Shown: positions 38,127-47,216, numbered from the stretch's first letter. The stretch: 64,000 nucleotides of DNA from an uncultured Agrobacterium sp. (GCA_913777615.1 CAJYTK010000011.1:390103-454102), one strand, 5' to 3'. Notes: a model not told the origin generated them from the sequence alone. Program-made: numbers and translations.

Positions 38127-38991
38127 CTTTTCCTGCCTTGCCAAAGGTCTTAGCCTCGGCATCGGTTTCAACAGCATTCTTTAGAAAGTCGGTCGCCACG
38201 ATAAAGCGTCGCAGATCACTACCCATCTGGACGCGCCCGATCAACCGGGCGAGAGGCAAAAATCGGCTGAGCACACGCACCAGACGGCGCAATTCATCGA
38301 TCGTGGCCTGCGGCGCATTGGCTGTCCATCCGCGATAGGCTGCACCAAGCGTTTCTTCGCGCTTTTCGGCAAAGGCGCTAAGCGGCAAAAACAACAGCCA
38401 GAGATCGCGTGCCTGGGCGCTGGCAAGTGGCATGACGGCCTGCGGCTCTTCTTCGAAATCCATAAAGCCGATACGGCCCTCTTTGAGGAAAAAGTCACGA
38501 ATATGCGGCCGCCCATGACACAGGCCGGCAGCATGGAGTTGTCCGAGCGTCTTGGCCGATTGAACCAGAAGCTGATCGGGATCGCCCGCTACTGCCTTGT
38601 GCGCGATGATGCCTTGTATCGTCTCTCCCACATCTTCCAGCACGATTGCCGTATCGGAGGAGTAGATGATGGCAGGCACGGTAAAGCCTGCGTCGCGGAA
38701 CTCGATCATCCGGCGCTTCTCGCGCCCCATCATCTCGACGGGTGACAGGATCGGCGACGGCCTCAGGAAAGCATAGGGCAGAAGGCGACCGGCCAAACCC
38801 TGTAACTTGCCCCACCATCGCGGTTCTTCCGTGCCTTGGCGCTTGATCCAGACGGCGCCAGAACTCAGCTCCAGTCTCTGGATGCGTCTTTCGCTCATTA
38901 ACAGGGTCTGCATAAGCGCAGCAATATCGGCGTCCTCCAAGTGAACGTGGAAGCCCTGTTCTCTCTCGCTGGCAGTGGCAGCCTGAAGCAT
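38119..38991 (-). CDS. Atypical protein-kinase-like (LPS-kinase/Bud32-like) protein
   Basis: This 290-residue protein has a kinase-like layout: a basic N-terminal lobe, a hinge-like [15 protein letters not shown], a catalytic-loop analogue [16 protein letters not shown] and a DFG-loop analogue [10 protein letters not shown]. In the canonical HGDxHxxN loop the aspartate and asparagine would be essential; here they read Arg and Asp, so activity is uncertain. Upstream starts at 39048 and 39102 exist, but the second lies ahead of the rplT terminator; GGGA six bases before 38991 supports this one. Its end overlaps pheS by eight bases. Confidence 0.75.
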   Translation of the reverse strand: MLQAATASEREQGFHVHLEDADIAALMQTLLMSERRIQRLELSSGAVWIKRQGTEEPRWWGKLQGLAGRLLPYAFLRPSPILSPVEMMGREKRRMIEFRDAGFTVPAIIYSSDTAIVLEDVGETIQGIIAHKAVAGDPDQLLVQSAKTLGQLHAAGLCHGRPHIRDFFLKEGRIGFMDFEEEPQAVMPLASAQARDLWLLFLPLSAFAEKREETLGAAYRGWTANAPQATIDELRRLVRVLSRFLPLARLIGRVQMGSDLRRFIVATDFLKNAVETDAEAKTFGKAGKDD

Positions 38992-39054
38992 GATGTTCCC
39001 GTTGGCGCATCGCGGCGCCCCAGAGCGCTCCCTATGGACGGAAGCCATTCCAAA

Positions 39055-39086
39055 AGTAAAACCCGCCCCGGTTGCCCGGCGCGGGT
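39055..39086 (-). terminator. rpmI-rplT terminator
   Basis: ACCCGC-C-CCGG at 39061-39071 pairs with CCGG-C-GCGGGT at 39076-39086 around TTGC, with one C-C mismatch. On the minus strand it is followed by TTTACTTTT. It separates rplT from the kinase-like gene. Confidence 0.8.
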
Positions 39087-39118
39087 TTCGAATGAACAAC
39101 AATTTGTCCGCGCCGTAA

Positions 39119-39523
39119 TTACTTTACAGCGGATTCAAACTCGTTGGCCGTACCGGCATCCTTGAGGTACTCAAGAGCCTTCTTCGCAGCGTCGACGAGC
39201 GCGCCGAAAGCTGCCGGCTCATGGATAGCCATGTCGGACAGAACCTTACGGTCGACTTCGATGCCAGCCTTGTTCAGGCCGTCGATGAAGCGGCCATAGG
39301 TCAGGCCGAATTCGCGAACAGCAGCATTGATACGCTGGATCCACAGAGCGCGGAAGTTGCGCTTGTTGACCTTGCGGTCGCGGTAAGCGTACTGCTTGGA
39401 ACGATCAACCGCCGCCTTTGCTGCGCGGATGGTGTTCTTGCGACGGCCGTAGAAGCCCTTCGCAGCCTTGAGTGTCTTGGTGTGCTTGGCGCGGGAAGTT
39501 ACGCCACGTTTTACGCGTGCCAT
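39119..39523 (-). CDS. rplT: 50S ribosomal protein L20
   Basis: The 134-residue protein begins [51 protein letters not shown], with the very basic N-terminal extension and globular [28 protein letters not shown] region of L20. It follows rpmI by 40 bases. AGGAGA precedes the ATG. Confidence 0.99.
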   Translation of the reverse strand: MARVKRGVTSRAKHTKTLKAAKGFYGRRKNTIRAAKAAVDRSKQYAYRDRKVNKRNFRALWIQRINAAVREFGLTYGRFIDGLNKAGIEVDRKVLSDMAIHEPAAFGALVDAAKKALEYLKDAGTANEFESAVK

Positions 39524-39563
39524 GTCATGATCTCCTTAAAGTGTCCAAAAATGCGGAAAAGTC

Positions 39564-39767
39564 TTAGAGACCGTTCGGCAGGTAGTTCTTGACGACCTTT
39601 TTGCCGTCAGCTTCGGCCAGAACCATGGTTCCGCGCGCGTCGCGAATGAACTTGTTGGAACGCTTGATCATGCCGTGGCGCTTACCGGCGGCGGCTGCGA
39701 GAACCTTGCCGGTGCCAGTGATCTTGAACCGCTTCTTAGCAGCGGATTTCGTCTTCATCTTGGGCAT
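39564..39767 (-). CDS. rpmI: 50S ribosomal protein L35
   Basis: The 67-residue protein [47 protein letters not shown]... is a typical L35. CGGAGT precedes the ATG. It lies 195 bases after infC; a hairpin between suggests that rpmI-rplT may be partly uncoupled from infC. Confidence 0.99.
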   Translation of the reverse strand: MPKMKTKSAAKKRFKITGTGKVLAAAAGKRHGMIKRSNKFIRDARGTMVLAEADGKKVVKNYLPNGL

Positions 39768-39883
39768 TTTGCTACTCCGTTATTTTGTATCGAAACAGGC
39801 AGACGAAGCCCGCTTCAAGCTATTCAGGAACGGCCACGGCATGCCCTGCCGGACCGTTCGGACGCGCGCTTATAACCGCAGTT

Positions 39884-39917
39884 ATGAAAAAGCGCAACGG
39901 GGAAGCAGAACTTCCCC
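39884..39917 (-). terminator. Hairpin between infC and rpmI
   Basis: GGGGAAG at 39899-39905 pairs with CTTCCCC at 39911-39917 around a five-base loop; on the minus strand CTTTTTC follows six bases later. It may terminate part of infC transcription or act as a leader attenuator for rpmI-rplT. Confidence 0.5.
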
Positions 39918-39962
39918 TGCGAGGGTGGAAAACGCCAGCTTCTATACCAGCGCGCCCAGGCA

Positions 39963-40499
39963 TTACTTCGGTGCAAGCACCATCATCATCTGGCGGCCTT
40001 CGAGCTTCGGCTCAGCTTCCACCTTGGCAATTGCCACGGTGTCTTCCTTGACCTGCTGAAGCAGCTTCATGCCGAGTTCCTGGTGGGCCATTTCGCGACC
40101 ACGGAATTTCAGCGTTACCTTAACCTTGTCGCCTTCTTCAAAGAAACGGCTGATCGCCTTCATCTTCACCTCATAGTCATGGGTGTCGATGTTCGGACGC
40201 ATCTTGATTTCCTTGACCTCGACGATCTTTTGCTTCTTACGCGCTTCGGCCGCTTTCTTCTGGGTCGAATATTTCAGCTTACCGAGATCGAGAATCTTGC
40301 ATACAGGCGGTTCGGCGTTCGGCGAAATCTCGACAAGATCAAGACCGGCCTCTTCCGCCATCTTCAACGCCTGATCCGTCGGCATCACGCCGAGGTTCTG
40401 GCCTTCTTCATCAATCAGCTGAATTTTGGGAATTCGAATTTCCCTGTTTGAGCGCGGGCCTTCCTTGACGGGGGCATCGGCTTTGAACGGTCTGCGAAT
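39963..40499 (-). CDS. infC: Translation initiation factor IF-3 (ATT start)
   Basis: The 178-residue protein, read from an ATT codon, starts (M)[68 protein letters not shown] and has both IF-3 domains (C-terminal [44 protein letters not shown]). No ATG, GTG or TTG lies at the right place; CAGGAG sits nine bases before ATT at 40499-40497. The AUU start is the known autoregulatory device of infC in enterobacteria. A longer frame to 40619 reads non-conserved sequence. Confidence 0.93.
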   Translation of the reverse strand: MRRPFKADAPVKEGPRSNREIRIPKIQLIDEEGQNLGVMPTDQALKMAEEAGLDLVEISPNAEPPVCKILDLGKLKYSTQKKAAEARKKQKIVEVKEIKMRPNIDTHDYEVKMKAISRFFEEGDKVKVTLKFRGREMAHQELGMKLLQQVKEDTVAIAKVEAEPKLEGRQMMMVLAPK

Positions 40500-40680
40500 G
40501 GTCGTATTCTCCTGATCTGTTTCGGGATCGCGTCGGCAAAAACAGCTTGTCGGTGCAAATGGCGGAAATGTCGTGAATGCCGCCGCGAAGTCAATAGCAT
40601 GCCTTTGCAAAAAAATCACCTCCTCTCGTGGTTTTTACGAATCTGTTCTACAGGGGAGAAAGAAACGACAGGAGATTGAG

Positions 40681-41475
40681 ATGAGCGACGCACACCAAGC
40701 CCCACACTATATTGTCGTTGGCCATGGCGACGCCGCACGCGAAATTGCGATCGTGTCCCGGTCGGCGTCAACGTCGGATCACCGCCCTGCCCTCGTCTGG
40801 CTGGGTGGCTATCGCTCAGACATGACCGGTACAAAAGCCGTCGAGCTCGATCGCTTTGCCGAGCAGGAGCAGCTTGCCTGCATCCGCTTCGATTATTCGG
40901 GCCATGGTGTTTCGAAGGGCGACTTCAAAAAGGGCACTATTTCCCGTTGGCTGGAGGAATCGCTTGCCGTTCTCAATGATAAGACACCCGAAAGCGTCAT
41001 TCTCATCGGCTCGTCCATGGGCGGATGGATTGCGCTGCGCCTGATCGAAGAGTTGCGCAAGCGCCAGGATGGACCGAAGGTGGCAGGCCTCGTCCTCATC
41101 GCTCCCGCGCCGGACTTCACCGCTGAACTGATAGAGCCAAACTTGACGGAGGCTGAAAAGGCATCGCTTATCGAAAACGGTTACTTCGAGGAGCCATCGG
41201 AATACAGCCCCGAGCCCAACATCTTCACGCGCGATCTGATGACGGATGGTCGCAACAATCTGGTTTTAAAGGGCGTGATCGATACGGGTTGTCCAGTCCA
41301 CATTCTTCAAGGCATGCGCGATGAAGACGTGCCGTATCAACATGCGCTGCGGCTGATGGAGCACCTTCCCGCAGATGATGTTGTGCTCAGCCTTATCCGC
41401 GACGGCGACCACAGGCTGTCTCGGCCTCAGGATATCGAGCGGATGCTCGCGGCGGTCAAAAGCCTTGTAGCCTAG
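40681..41475 (+). CDS. Alpha/beta hydrolase
   Basis: The 264-residue hydrolase has the WLGGYRSDMTG oxyanion region, FDYSGHGVSKGDF, the nucleophile elbow GSSMGGW, and late LQGMRDEDVPYQHAL (Asp) and DGDHRLSRPQDIERM (His) elements that complete a Ser-Asp-His triad. This resembles the ABHD10-like thioesterase/esterase group. AGGAGA precedes the ATG at 40681; a longer frame from 40573 has no support. It is divergent from infC, so 40500-40680 holds both promoters. Confidence 0.88.
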   Translation: MSDAHQAPHYIVVGHGDAAREIAIVSRSASTSDHRPALVWLGGYRSDMTGTKAVELDRFAEQEQLACIRFDYSGHGVSKGDFKKGTISRWLEESLAVLNDKTPESVILIGSSMGGWIALRLIEELRKRQDGPKVAGLVLIAPAPDFTAELIEPNLTEAEKASLIENGYFEEPSEYSPEPNIFTRDLMTDGRNNLVLKGVIDTGCPVHILQGMRDEDVPYQHALRLMEHLPADDVVLSLIRDGDHRLSRPQDIERMLAAVKSLVA

Positions 41476-41635
41476 AGCGCCGAGCGCCCTAAAGACCCCA
41501 GCACGCTCTACGGGTTTGAACCGACGCCCGCTCTTTCCGAAGATCGATGTCGGTTCTAGGGACTGCGCCGTGAGCATTTCGGCAACGCTCTTAACCATAT
41601 TATTCATCTTGCATTCATGGAAGCCCTGCTCCCAA

Positions 41636-41664
41636 TTGACACTTACCCCTGATCTCTCTTAACA
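41636..41664 (+). promoter_or_regulatory. Predicted promoter of the transglutaminase-like gene
   Basis: TTGACA at 41636-41641 and TTAACA at 41659-41664 are separated by 17 bases, 30 bases upstream of the start at 41694. The rest of the 218-base gap 41476-41693 shows nothing recognisable. Confidence 0.5.
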
Positions 41665-41693
41665 CTTTATTAAGACTTCAAGGGACGGGTTTG

Positions 41694-42308
41694 ATGATGA
41701 ATGCATCGCAGGCACGGGCGCTGCTTTTTGCAGTTGCGGCCGGACTACTTTCTGCTGCCTCGGTGCAGGCCGAGAACAAAGGCAGCCCTGCCATGGTAAC
41801 GGGTGGCATTACGTCCCAGCCCATTGGTCATTATGAGTTCTGCCAGAGATACGCAGCGGAGTGCGACATTCGCAGCAAACTCACACCGCCACCGCGCGTC
41901 ACCGAATATGGCTGGACCGTCATTCGTGATATCAATACCGAGGTGAACACCACCATCGTCGCCATGACCGACCAGGAAGTCTATGGCAAGGACGAGTATT
42001 GGGAATATCCCAAGACCGCGGGCGACTGCGAAGATTTTGTACTTCTCAAGCGCAAGAAGCTGATCGAAAAGGGCTTTGCCGTTTCCGACCTTCTGATCAC
42101 CGTGGTTCGCAAGCCGGATGGTGAAGGTCATGCAGTGTTGACCGTTCGAACCAACAATGGCGACTTCATTCTCGACAATCTGTCGAATGAGGTGAAGCTT
42201 TGGACGGACACCAATTACACCTATCTGAAGCGCCAGGCCTCCTTCAACACGGGTCGCTGGGTTTCGATCGAAGATGGGCGCGATGTTCTGGTCGGCGCAC
42301 TGCGCTAA
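41694..42308 (+). CDS. Transglutaminase-like cysteine proteinase (BTLCP family), exported
   Basis: The 204-residue protein has a signal peptide (MMNASQARALLFAVAAGLLSAASVQA) and the bacterial transglutaminase-like cysteine peptidase triad: Cys in TAGDCEDFVLLKRKKL, His in GEGHAVLTVRT, and Asp in DFILDNLSNEV. Members are periplasmic and often pair with LapD-type surface adhesin control, but no such partner is nearby here. Start codons TTG 41691, ATG 41694 and ATG 41697 are in frame; AGGGACGGG lies just upstream. Confidence 0.9.
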   Translation: MMNASQARALLFAVAAGLLSAASVQAENKGSPAMVTGGITSQPIGHYEFCQRYAAECDIRSKLTPPPRVTEYGWTVIRDINTEVNTTIVAMTDQEVYGKDEYWEYPKTAGDCEDFVLLKRKKLIEKGFAVSDLLITVVRKPDGEGHAVLTVRTNNGDFILDNLSNEVKLWTDTNYTYLKRQASFNTGRWVSIEDGRDVLVGALR

Positions 42309-42341
42309 AGAAACCGCATCGACAAAAACCTGAAAGCACGA

Positions 42342-43265
42342 TCATTGACGCATAGAACGCGATGTCCTCTCTGAGGCGTCGCGTTTTGCTTTGAGATGCG
42401 GCACGGCTGACCAGCCCAATGTCGAACCAGCAGCGGCCACAAGAATGGCGACCACACCGGCGATCTGTAGTGGCTGCAGATGATGCCCAAAGGCGATACG
42501 ATCGATGATGATCGCCGCCACCGGGTATATGAAGGACAGGGAGCCGGTCAGGTTGGTCGGCAATTTCTGGATTGCGCCGTAGAGCAGAATATACATCAGC
42601 CCGGTATGAACGACGCCCAGCGTCAGCAAAATTGTCCATGCTTGCGCCTCGATGCGAGGCCCATGTGCCGAAAATGGCAGGAGGAGAAAAATACCGGTTG
42701 CCACCTGAATGAGCGCGATCAATTGCGGCGGAAGGCCTTTCAGCGTCTTGGCGATGATGGCGGCCACGGCGTAGAAGAACGCCGCTGCAAGGGCAAGCGC
42801 GATGCCCGCGACATAGTTTTCGCCGGAATATCCCGCACCGGGCTTCGCATAGATAATCGCAAGTGTGCCGAGAAACGAAATGACGAGCCACAGCAGTTTA
42901 TTGAGCGTCAGCTTCTCAGAGAGAACGAGTGCGCCCAAGGCAACCAGCATAAAGGGCTGAGTGTTGTAGACCGCGGTCGCGATCGAAATCGATGCGCGTG
43001 GATAGGCGGCGAACAAAAGCAGCCAGTTCGTGACAATCGCGACACCACCGAGCACTGCCAGACCAGCTTGCCGACGTGATATGAGGCCAAGCCGAAGAAA
43101 TCCCATCCCCGCACAAATCGGCAGCAGGACCGCCGCGCCGAACACGCAGCGCCAAAACACGACGCTTGTAACGGGCTGACCGGACAACACCACAAATAAC
43201 CCGATCGTTCCCGAAATCACCATCGCGCTTGCCATCTCAAGAACGCCGCGCATCTTTTCAGTCAT
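42342..43265 (-). CDS. DMT-superfamily (EamA) transporter
   Basis: The 307-residue membrane protein has ten hydrophobic segments in two EamA repeats (GVLEMASAMVISGTIGLFVVLSGQPVTSVVFWRCVFGAAVLL..., and LALAAAFFYAVAAIIAKTLKGLPPQLIALIQVATGIFLLL...). EamA proteins usually export amino acids or metabolites. AGGGG precedes the ATG at 43265; a longer frame to 43442 would overlap the divergent Lrp gene. The Lrp-type neighbour is the likely regulator. Confidence 0.9.
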   Translation of the reverse strand: MTEKMRGVLEMASAMVISGTIGLFVVLSGQPVTSVVFWRCVFGAAVLLPICAGMGFLRLGLISRRQAGLAVLGGVAIVTNWLLLFAAYPRASISIATAVYNTQPFMLVALGALVLSEKLTLNKLLWLVISFLGTLAIIYAKPGAGYSGENYVAGIALALAAAFFYAVAAIIAKTLKGLPPQLIALIQVATGIFLLLPFSAHGPRIEAQAWTILLTLGVVHTGLMYILLYGAIQKLPTNLTGSLSFIYPVAAIIIDRIAFGHHLQPLQIAGVVAILVAAAGSTLGWSAVPHLKAKRDASERTSRSMRQ

Positions 43266-43399
43266 TGTGAGCCCCTCATTGCCATGCGAGGATTTTAATG
43301 GACCCGATCGGATATTGCCTCTATTCTTAAGAGGCAAAACCTGGATATGTCCTATCAAAAGAAGGTTTTTGGCGACCCGAGCTTTGAAAGGAAAATCCA

Positions 43400-43837
43400 G
43401 TGCTCGACGATGTCGATAAGCGCATTCTTGAGCTTCTGTCACGCGACGGGAGAATGTCGGTCAAGGATCTCGCGCAGAATGTGGGGCTATCTGCGCCGAG
43501 CACGTCGGACCGGATCAGACGCCTGGAAGAGCGGGGCGTTATTCGGGGCTTTACCGTGGAAGTCGACCCGGAGAGTATCGGGTTCACGCTTCAAGCCATC
43601 ATTCGTGTCCGCCCGTTACCCGGAAAGCTGCATGTTGTTCAGCAACTCATCGAGCAAATCCCTGCGATTTCCGAATGTGACAAGGTGACGGGAGATGATT
43701 GCTTTATTGCGCGTCTGCACGTCCGGTCTATCGAAGAGTTGGACACGATCCTCGACCGGATCGCCGATAAGGCGGAGACCAACACGTCGATCGTAAAGTT
43801 GCAGCCGGTCAAACGCCGGCTGCTTCCTCTCGGATGA
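43400..43837 (+). CDS. Lrp/AsnC-family transcriptional regulator
   Basis: The 145-residue protein has an AsnC-type HTH (LDDVDKRILELLSRDGRMSVKDLAQNVGLSAPSTSDRIRRLEERGVIRGFTVEVDPESIG) and a RAM/AsnC ligand domain with CDKVTGDDCFIARLHV. The start is GTG at 43400 with AAAGGA eight bases upstream. It is head-to-head with the EamA transporter gene, a common arrangement for amino acid efflux. Confidence 0.93.
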   Translation: MLDDVDKRILELLSRDGRMSVKDLAQNVGLSAPSTSDRIRRLEERGVIRGFTVEVDPESIGFTLQAIIRVRPLPGKLHVVQQLIEQIPAISECDKVTGDDCFIARLHVRSIEELDTILDRIADKAETNTSIVKLQPVKRRLLPLG

Positions 43838-43840
43838 ACG

Positions 43841-44824
43841 TCACCCGTGACCGATGATAATGCCAGCCGCCAAGACCAGAGAGCCACCAAGCACCACCTG
43901 AAACACGGCGCGCAAGAACGGGGTTTCCATGAACCTGTTCTGGATGAAGGCGATTGCCCACAATTCAATGAACACAACGACGGCGGCAATCGCGGTTGCG
44001 GTCCAAAAATGCGGAATGAGGTAGGGAAGCGCGTGCCCGAGACCGCCGACAGCGGTCATGATGCCGGATGCGAGGCCGCGCTTTAACGGCGATCCGCGGC
44101 CCGAAAGCTTGCCATCATCATGCGCCGCCTCCGTAAAGCCCATGGAGATGCCAGCACCGACGGACGCGGACAGGCCGATCAGAAACGTCTGCCATGTATC
44201 CTGCGTGGCAAAAGCTGCGGCGAAGATTGGCGCAAGCGTCGAAACCGAACCGTCCATCAGGCCCGCAAGACCCGGTTGCACATAGGTCAGCAGGAACTGT
44301 CGCTTGGCGGTTTCCTCTTCGTCCGCACGTGCATCGTCCGGCAGATGCTTTTCTCCGAGCATACTGGCAATGTCCTCATGCCCCCGCTCAGCCTCGGCCA
44401 GATCGCCAAGGAGCTTTCGCGTCTGCGCGTCCGTGACGTGACGGATAGCCTCGTCGTAAAACCGGATAGCTTGCTGCTCCATCTCTTCGGCCTGCTCGCG
44501 GACATGCTCAACCGTCAAAGTCTTCACCAGCCAGTCCGGTTTGCGTTCGTAAAAGCCACGGACATGTTCACGCCGGATCAGCGGAATGACATCGCCAAAG
44601 CGCTGCTTGTGCATGTCGATCAGGACATTGCGATGCGCATGCTCCACCTCGGCCATATCATCGAAAATCTTGGCGGATTGCGGATATTGCTCCCGCAGAT
44701 GGTCCGCATAAGAGCGGTAGATTCTTGAATCGTCCTCCTCGGAAGAAATAGCGAGTGCTAGGATTTCCTGCTCGTTGAGGGATGAAAAAGGGCGCTTGGA
44801 GGAGGAGAAGAGGCTACGAAACAT
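43841..44824 (-). CDS. mbfA: Membrane-bound ferritin MbfA (rubrerythrin-VIT fusion)
   Basis: This 327-residue protein has a ferritin-like/rubrerythrin domain at residues about 15-155 with repeated ExxH iron ligands (EVEHAHRN, EMEQQAIRFYDEAI, AERGHEDI), then a VIT1/CCC1-type membrane domain (PGLAGLMDGSVSTLAPIFAAAFATQ, GAGISMGFTEAAHD, helices to the end). In Agrobacterium and Bradyrhizobium, MbfA exports iron and helps survival of peroxide and acid stress; its transcription is repressed by Irr. Two ICE-type palindromes lie directly upstream, which agrees. It converges on the Lrp gene with three bases between stops. Confidence 0.95.
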   Translation of the reverse strand: MFRSLFSSSKRPFSSLNEQEILALAISSEEDDSRIYRSYADHLREQYPQSAKIFDDMAEVEHAHRNVLIDMHKQRFGDVIPLIRREHVRGFYERKPDWLVKTLTVEHVREQAEEMEQQAIRFYDEAIRHVTDAQTRKLLGDLAEAERGHEDIASMLGEKHLPDDARADEEETAKRQFLLTYVQPGLAGLMDGSVSTLAPIFAAAFATQDTWQTFLIGLSASVGAGISMGFTEAAHDDGKLSGRGSPLKRGLASGIMTAVGGLGHALPYLIPHFWTATAIAAVVVFIELWAIAFIQNRFMETPFLRAVFQVVLGGSLVLAAGIIIGHG

Positions 44825-44835
44825 GGGACCATCCT

Positions 44836-44852
44836 TTTAGAATGGTTCTAAT
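44836..44852 (-). promoter_or_regulatory. Irr iron control element, proximal to mbfA
   Basis: TTTAGAAT-G-GTTCTAAT at 44836-44852 is a near-perfect copy of the ICE palindrome TTTAGAA-TTCTAAA, 12 bases before the mbfA start codon. Confidence 0.75.
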
Positions 44853-44882
44853 TACTGCGATTGAAAACTTTCTTCAAGGGGT

Positions 44883-44899
44883 TTTAGAATAATTCTAAA
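44883..44899 (-). promoter_or_regulatory. Irr iron control element, distal and perfect
   Basis: TTTAGAAT-A-ATTCTAAA at 44883-44899 is an exact 17-base palindrome matching the ICE consensus, 47 bases from the proximal copy. The remaining gap to 45209 (310 bases) shows no gene. Confidence 0.85.
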
Positions 44900-45209
44900 T
44901 GTGGTTTTCGCTCAGTCAGGAGCGGGCTTGATCAATGACTGTCGTAACACGGCATCCACTTTCATGACCTTTTGAAATGACAACGGATCCGCAATCGGCA
45001 ACGGAAACATCACGCCGGCTGAGCGACCATCGACATGCCCCGCGATTTTAAGTCGAGCATCCGGGTTAGGCCAACAATGTCCCGTGAAGGCGAGCCCAGC
45101 GTAGCATCAATGGCGATCGGTCGGAACATTGCTCACTGTCCGGCATTCCCTGTTAAGCAATGCCGCATTCAGCTGTGTTGAGTCTCCATCATAAAATTCC
45201 GAGAGTGCA

Positions 45210-46325
45210 ATGCCGACATCAGAACAGAAAATCCGTTACGCAGTGGTCGCCGGAGGCCAGATATCGCAACAAGCATTCATGCCCGGCATCAAGCAGACCG
45301 ACAATTCAGAGCTCGTAGCGCTCGTCACCGGCGATCCGGTGAAAGCAGACAAGCTTGCAGGGCTCTACGGCATAAAGGCCTGGTCCTATGAGCAATATGA
45401 CGAATTGTTGAGATCCGGAGATATCGACGCGGTTTACGTGGCGACCCCGAACTTCCTCCACGCCCCATTCGCTGTTGCCGCTCTTGAGGCCGGCATTCAC
45501 GTCCTGCTGGAAAAGCCGATGGCGTCGAGCATAGAAGAGGCAGAGCAAATTCTGGCGGCACAGAAGAAAAGTGGTACCAAGCTCATGATCGCATACCGTC
45601 TTCATCATGAACCCGGAAACGTCGAGCTCTTCACACGGGCCGGTCGGGGCGATTTCGGTGAGCTGCGTAGCTTTTCCTCGACCTTCGCGCAGAATGTTGC
45701 CGAAGAGAATTCCCGTGGTCACAATGGTTACTGGTGTGGGCCGGTGCCGGATATGGGCGCCTATCCGCTTAATGCCGTGCGCAACCTTTTTGGTGACGAA
45801 CCAATCGCAGTTCACGCGGTCGGGACAAAGACTCGCGATCGCGGCTTCAACTTCCATGATACTGTCGCAGTCACATTGCTCTTTCCGCAGCAGCGCACCG
45901 CCCAGTTTACCGTGAGCTATGCCACTGCTTCGGCCGAAAACTTTACCCTGGTAGGAACGAAATCTACCATAGAAGCCTCACCCTGCTATATGTTCGGTCC
46001 TTCTATTGGCATCGCCTATCGGGAAATCACAGAGGATGGCGAGCAGGAACACACTTTCGAGCCCGTAGACCAATTCGGTAATGAGACGCAGTATTTCTCC
46101 AATTGCATCCTCAACGACACAAACCCTGAAGCCGACGGTGAAGAAGGTCTGATGGATATGCGTGTTCTGGCCGCTGTCGAGAAATCGCTCGAAACTGGCG
46201 AGACGATAACCTTGCCCGCCGCTTCACGATCGCGACGCGTCGCAGCAGACCAAGCTCTTCATCTCGCTCCTGCTGAACAGCCATCGGAAGACGAGATGAT
46301 CAACATCGTTCCACAGTCGAAGTGA
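45210..46325 (+). CDS. Gfo/Idh/MocA-family oxidoreductase
   Basis: The 371-residue protein has an N-terminal Rossmann fold (RYAVVAGGQISQQAFMPGIKQTDNSELVALVTGDPVKA), the ATPNFLHAPFAVAALEAGIHVLLEKPMA stretch with the EKP lysine, and a C-terminal alpha-beta domain with GPVPDMGAYPLNAVRNLFG holding the catalytic aspartate/tyrosine. It resembles glucose-fructose-oxidoreductase-like sugar dehydrogenases; substrate unknown. It has 884 bases of its own context with no obvious operon partner. Confidence 0.92.
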   Translation: MPTSEQKIRYAVVAGGQISQQAFMPGIKQTDNSELVALVTGDPVKADKLAGLYGIKAWSYEQYDELLRSGDIDAVYVATPNFLHAPFAVAALEAGIHVLLEKPMASSIEEAEQILAAQKKSGTKLMIAYRLHHEPGNVELFTRAGRGDFGELRSFSSTFAQNVAEENSRGHNGYWCGPVPDMGAYPLNAVRNLFGDEPIAVHAVGTKTRDRGFNFHDTVAVTLLFPQQRTAQFTVSYATASAENFTLVGTKSTIEASPCYMFGPSIGIAYREITEDGEQEHTFEPVDQFGNETQYFSNCILNDTNPEADGEEGLMDMRVLAAVEKSLETGETITLPAASRSRRVAADQALHLAPAEQPSEDEMINIVPQSK

Positions 46326-46334
46326 TAGTAGTCT

Positions 46335-46365
46335 TGGCGCCTCGCGACGGTATCGCAAGGCGCCA
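46335..46365 (+). terminator. Hairpin after the Gfo/Idh/MocA gene
   Basis: TGGCGCCTCGCGA at 46335-46347 pairs with TCGCAAGGCGCCA at 46353-46365 with a single mismatch, around a five-base loop. No T-run follows. Confidence 0.6.
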
Positions 46366-46519
46366 GACACAATGGTAAATTAGCCGGCTAAATCATGTAT
46401 CGCGGATAAATGCCCAGAGCGTCTTGCCATGACGGTCTGACATAAGAAATAACCTGAAACTCAGAGATCCAGGCCAAGCAATTGCTGTATGCCATTATGG
46501 AACTGTTACGGAAAAGGTG

Positions 46520-47068
46520 TCAGAAGCTTGGTGGCGTACACGCACTGATCACCTCACATGGCACAGGCCCGACGCACCGAAAAATATGCGGCCGTCTACT
46601 CTCGAAATAATAGGCATCACCCGGCCCAAGAATACGACGCTCGTCATCCACAGTGACCTCAAGTCGGCCTGAAAGCACGATGCCACCCTCCTCCCCATCA
46701 TGCACCAGAGGCACACGGCCGGTACTGGCGCCAGGCTGGTAGCACTCTTTGAGTATCTGCAGGCTCCTTCCAAACAGGTTGTCGCCAATCTGCCGATAGG
46801 AAATCGGACCTTTGCCAATCTCAACTAGTTCCTCGGCAGCATAAAAGGCCTTCCGCGGCTTGTCTGGCTCGAAGGCGAAGAACTCCGCGAGACCGATCGG
46901 GATACCGTCCAGTATCCGTTTCAAGGCGCCCACCGACGGGTTGGCCGAATTGGACTCGATGAGAGAAATCGTCGAGTTCGTCACCCCTGCTCGTCGCGCC
47001 AATTCCCGCTGCGACAACTTGTGCATCGACCGAAGATGACGCAATCTGTTGCCAATATCGACGCTCAT
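46520..47068 (-). CDS. XRE-family regulator with cupin domain (PuuR-like)
   Basis: The 182-residue protein joins an N-terminal Cro/CI HTH (IGNRLRHLRSMHKLSQRELARRAGVTNSTISLIESNSANPSVGALKRILDGI) with a C-terminal cupin (VPLVHDGEEGGIVLSGRLEVTVDDERRILGPGDAYYFESRRPHIFRCVG). This is the PuuR type, which controls putrescine or amine use. It is divergent from an omega-aminotransferase 149 bases away, so it probably regulates that gene in response to an amine or amino acid. Confidence 0.92.
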   Translation of the reverse strand: MSVDIGNRLRHLRSMHKLSQRELARRAGVTNSTISLIESNSANPSVGALKRILDGIPIGLAEFFAFEPDKPRKAFYAAEELVEIGKGPISYRQIGDNLFGRSLQILKECYQPGASTGRVPLVHDGEEGGIVLSGRLEVTVDDERRILGPGDAYYFESRRPHIFRCVGPVPCEVISACTPPSF

Positions 47069-47216
47069 TGAAATCTCCGCGTTTTACATGTTCGGTATAG
47101 CGCAAACATAGTCCCTTCCTGCCTGCGAAAACAATAGTTTAGAGAGAAACAGAAAAGGACTTGTTTGCAGCCATAAAGTCGCGGATGGATGCATCATCCA
47201 AGTCAAGGGGACCCTT

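Noticed and set aside
36906-38153. 415-codon plus-strand frame over pheS
   Set aside because: Antisense to pheS; composition is a reflection of the real codons.
39049-39102. Longer start of the kinase-like gene at 39102
   Set aside because: The extension reads through the rplT terminator hairpin.
47090-47116. Imperfect ATGTTC...AAACAT inverted repeat between the cupin-XRE and aminotransferase genes
   Set aside because: The match is short and imperfect; not enough to call an operator.
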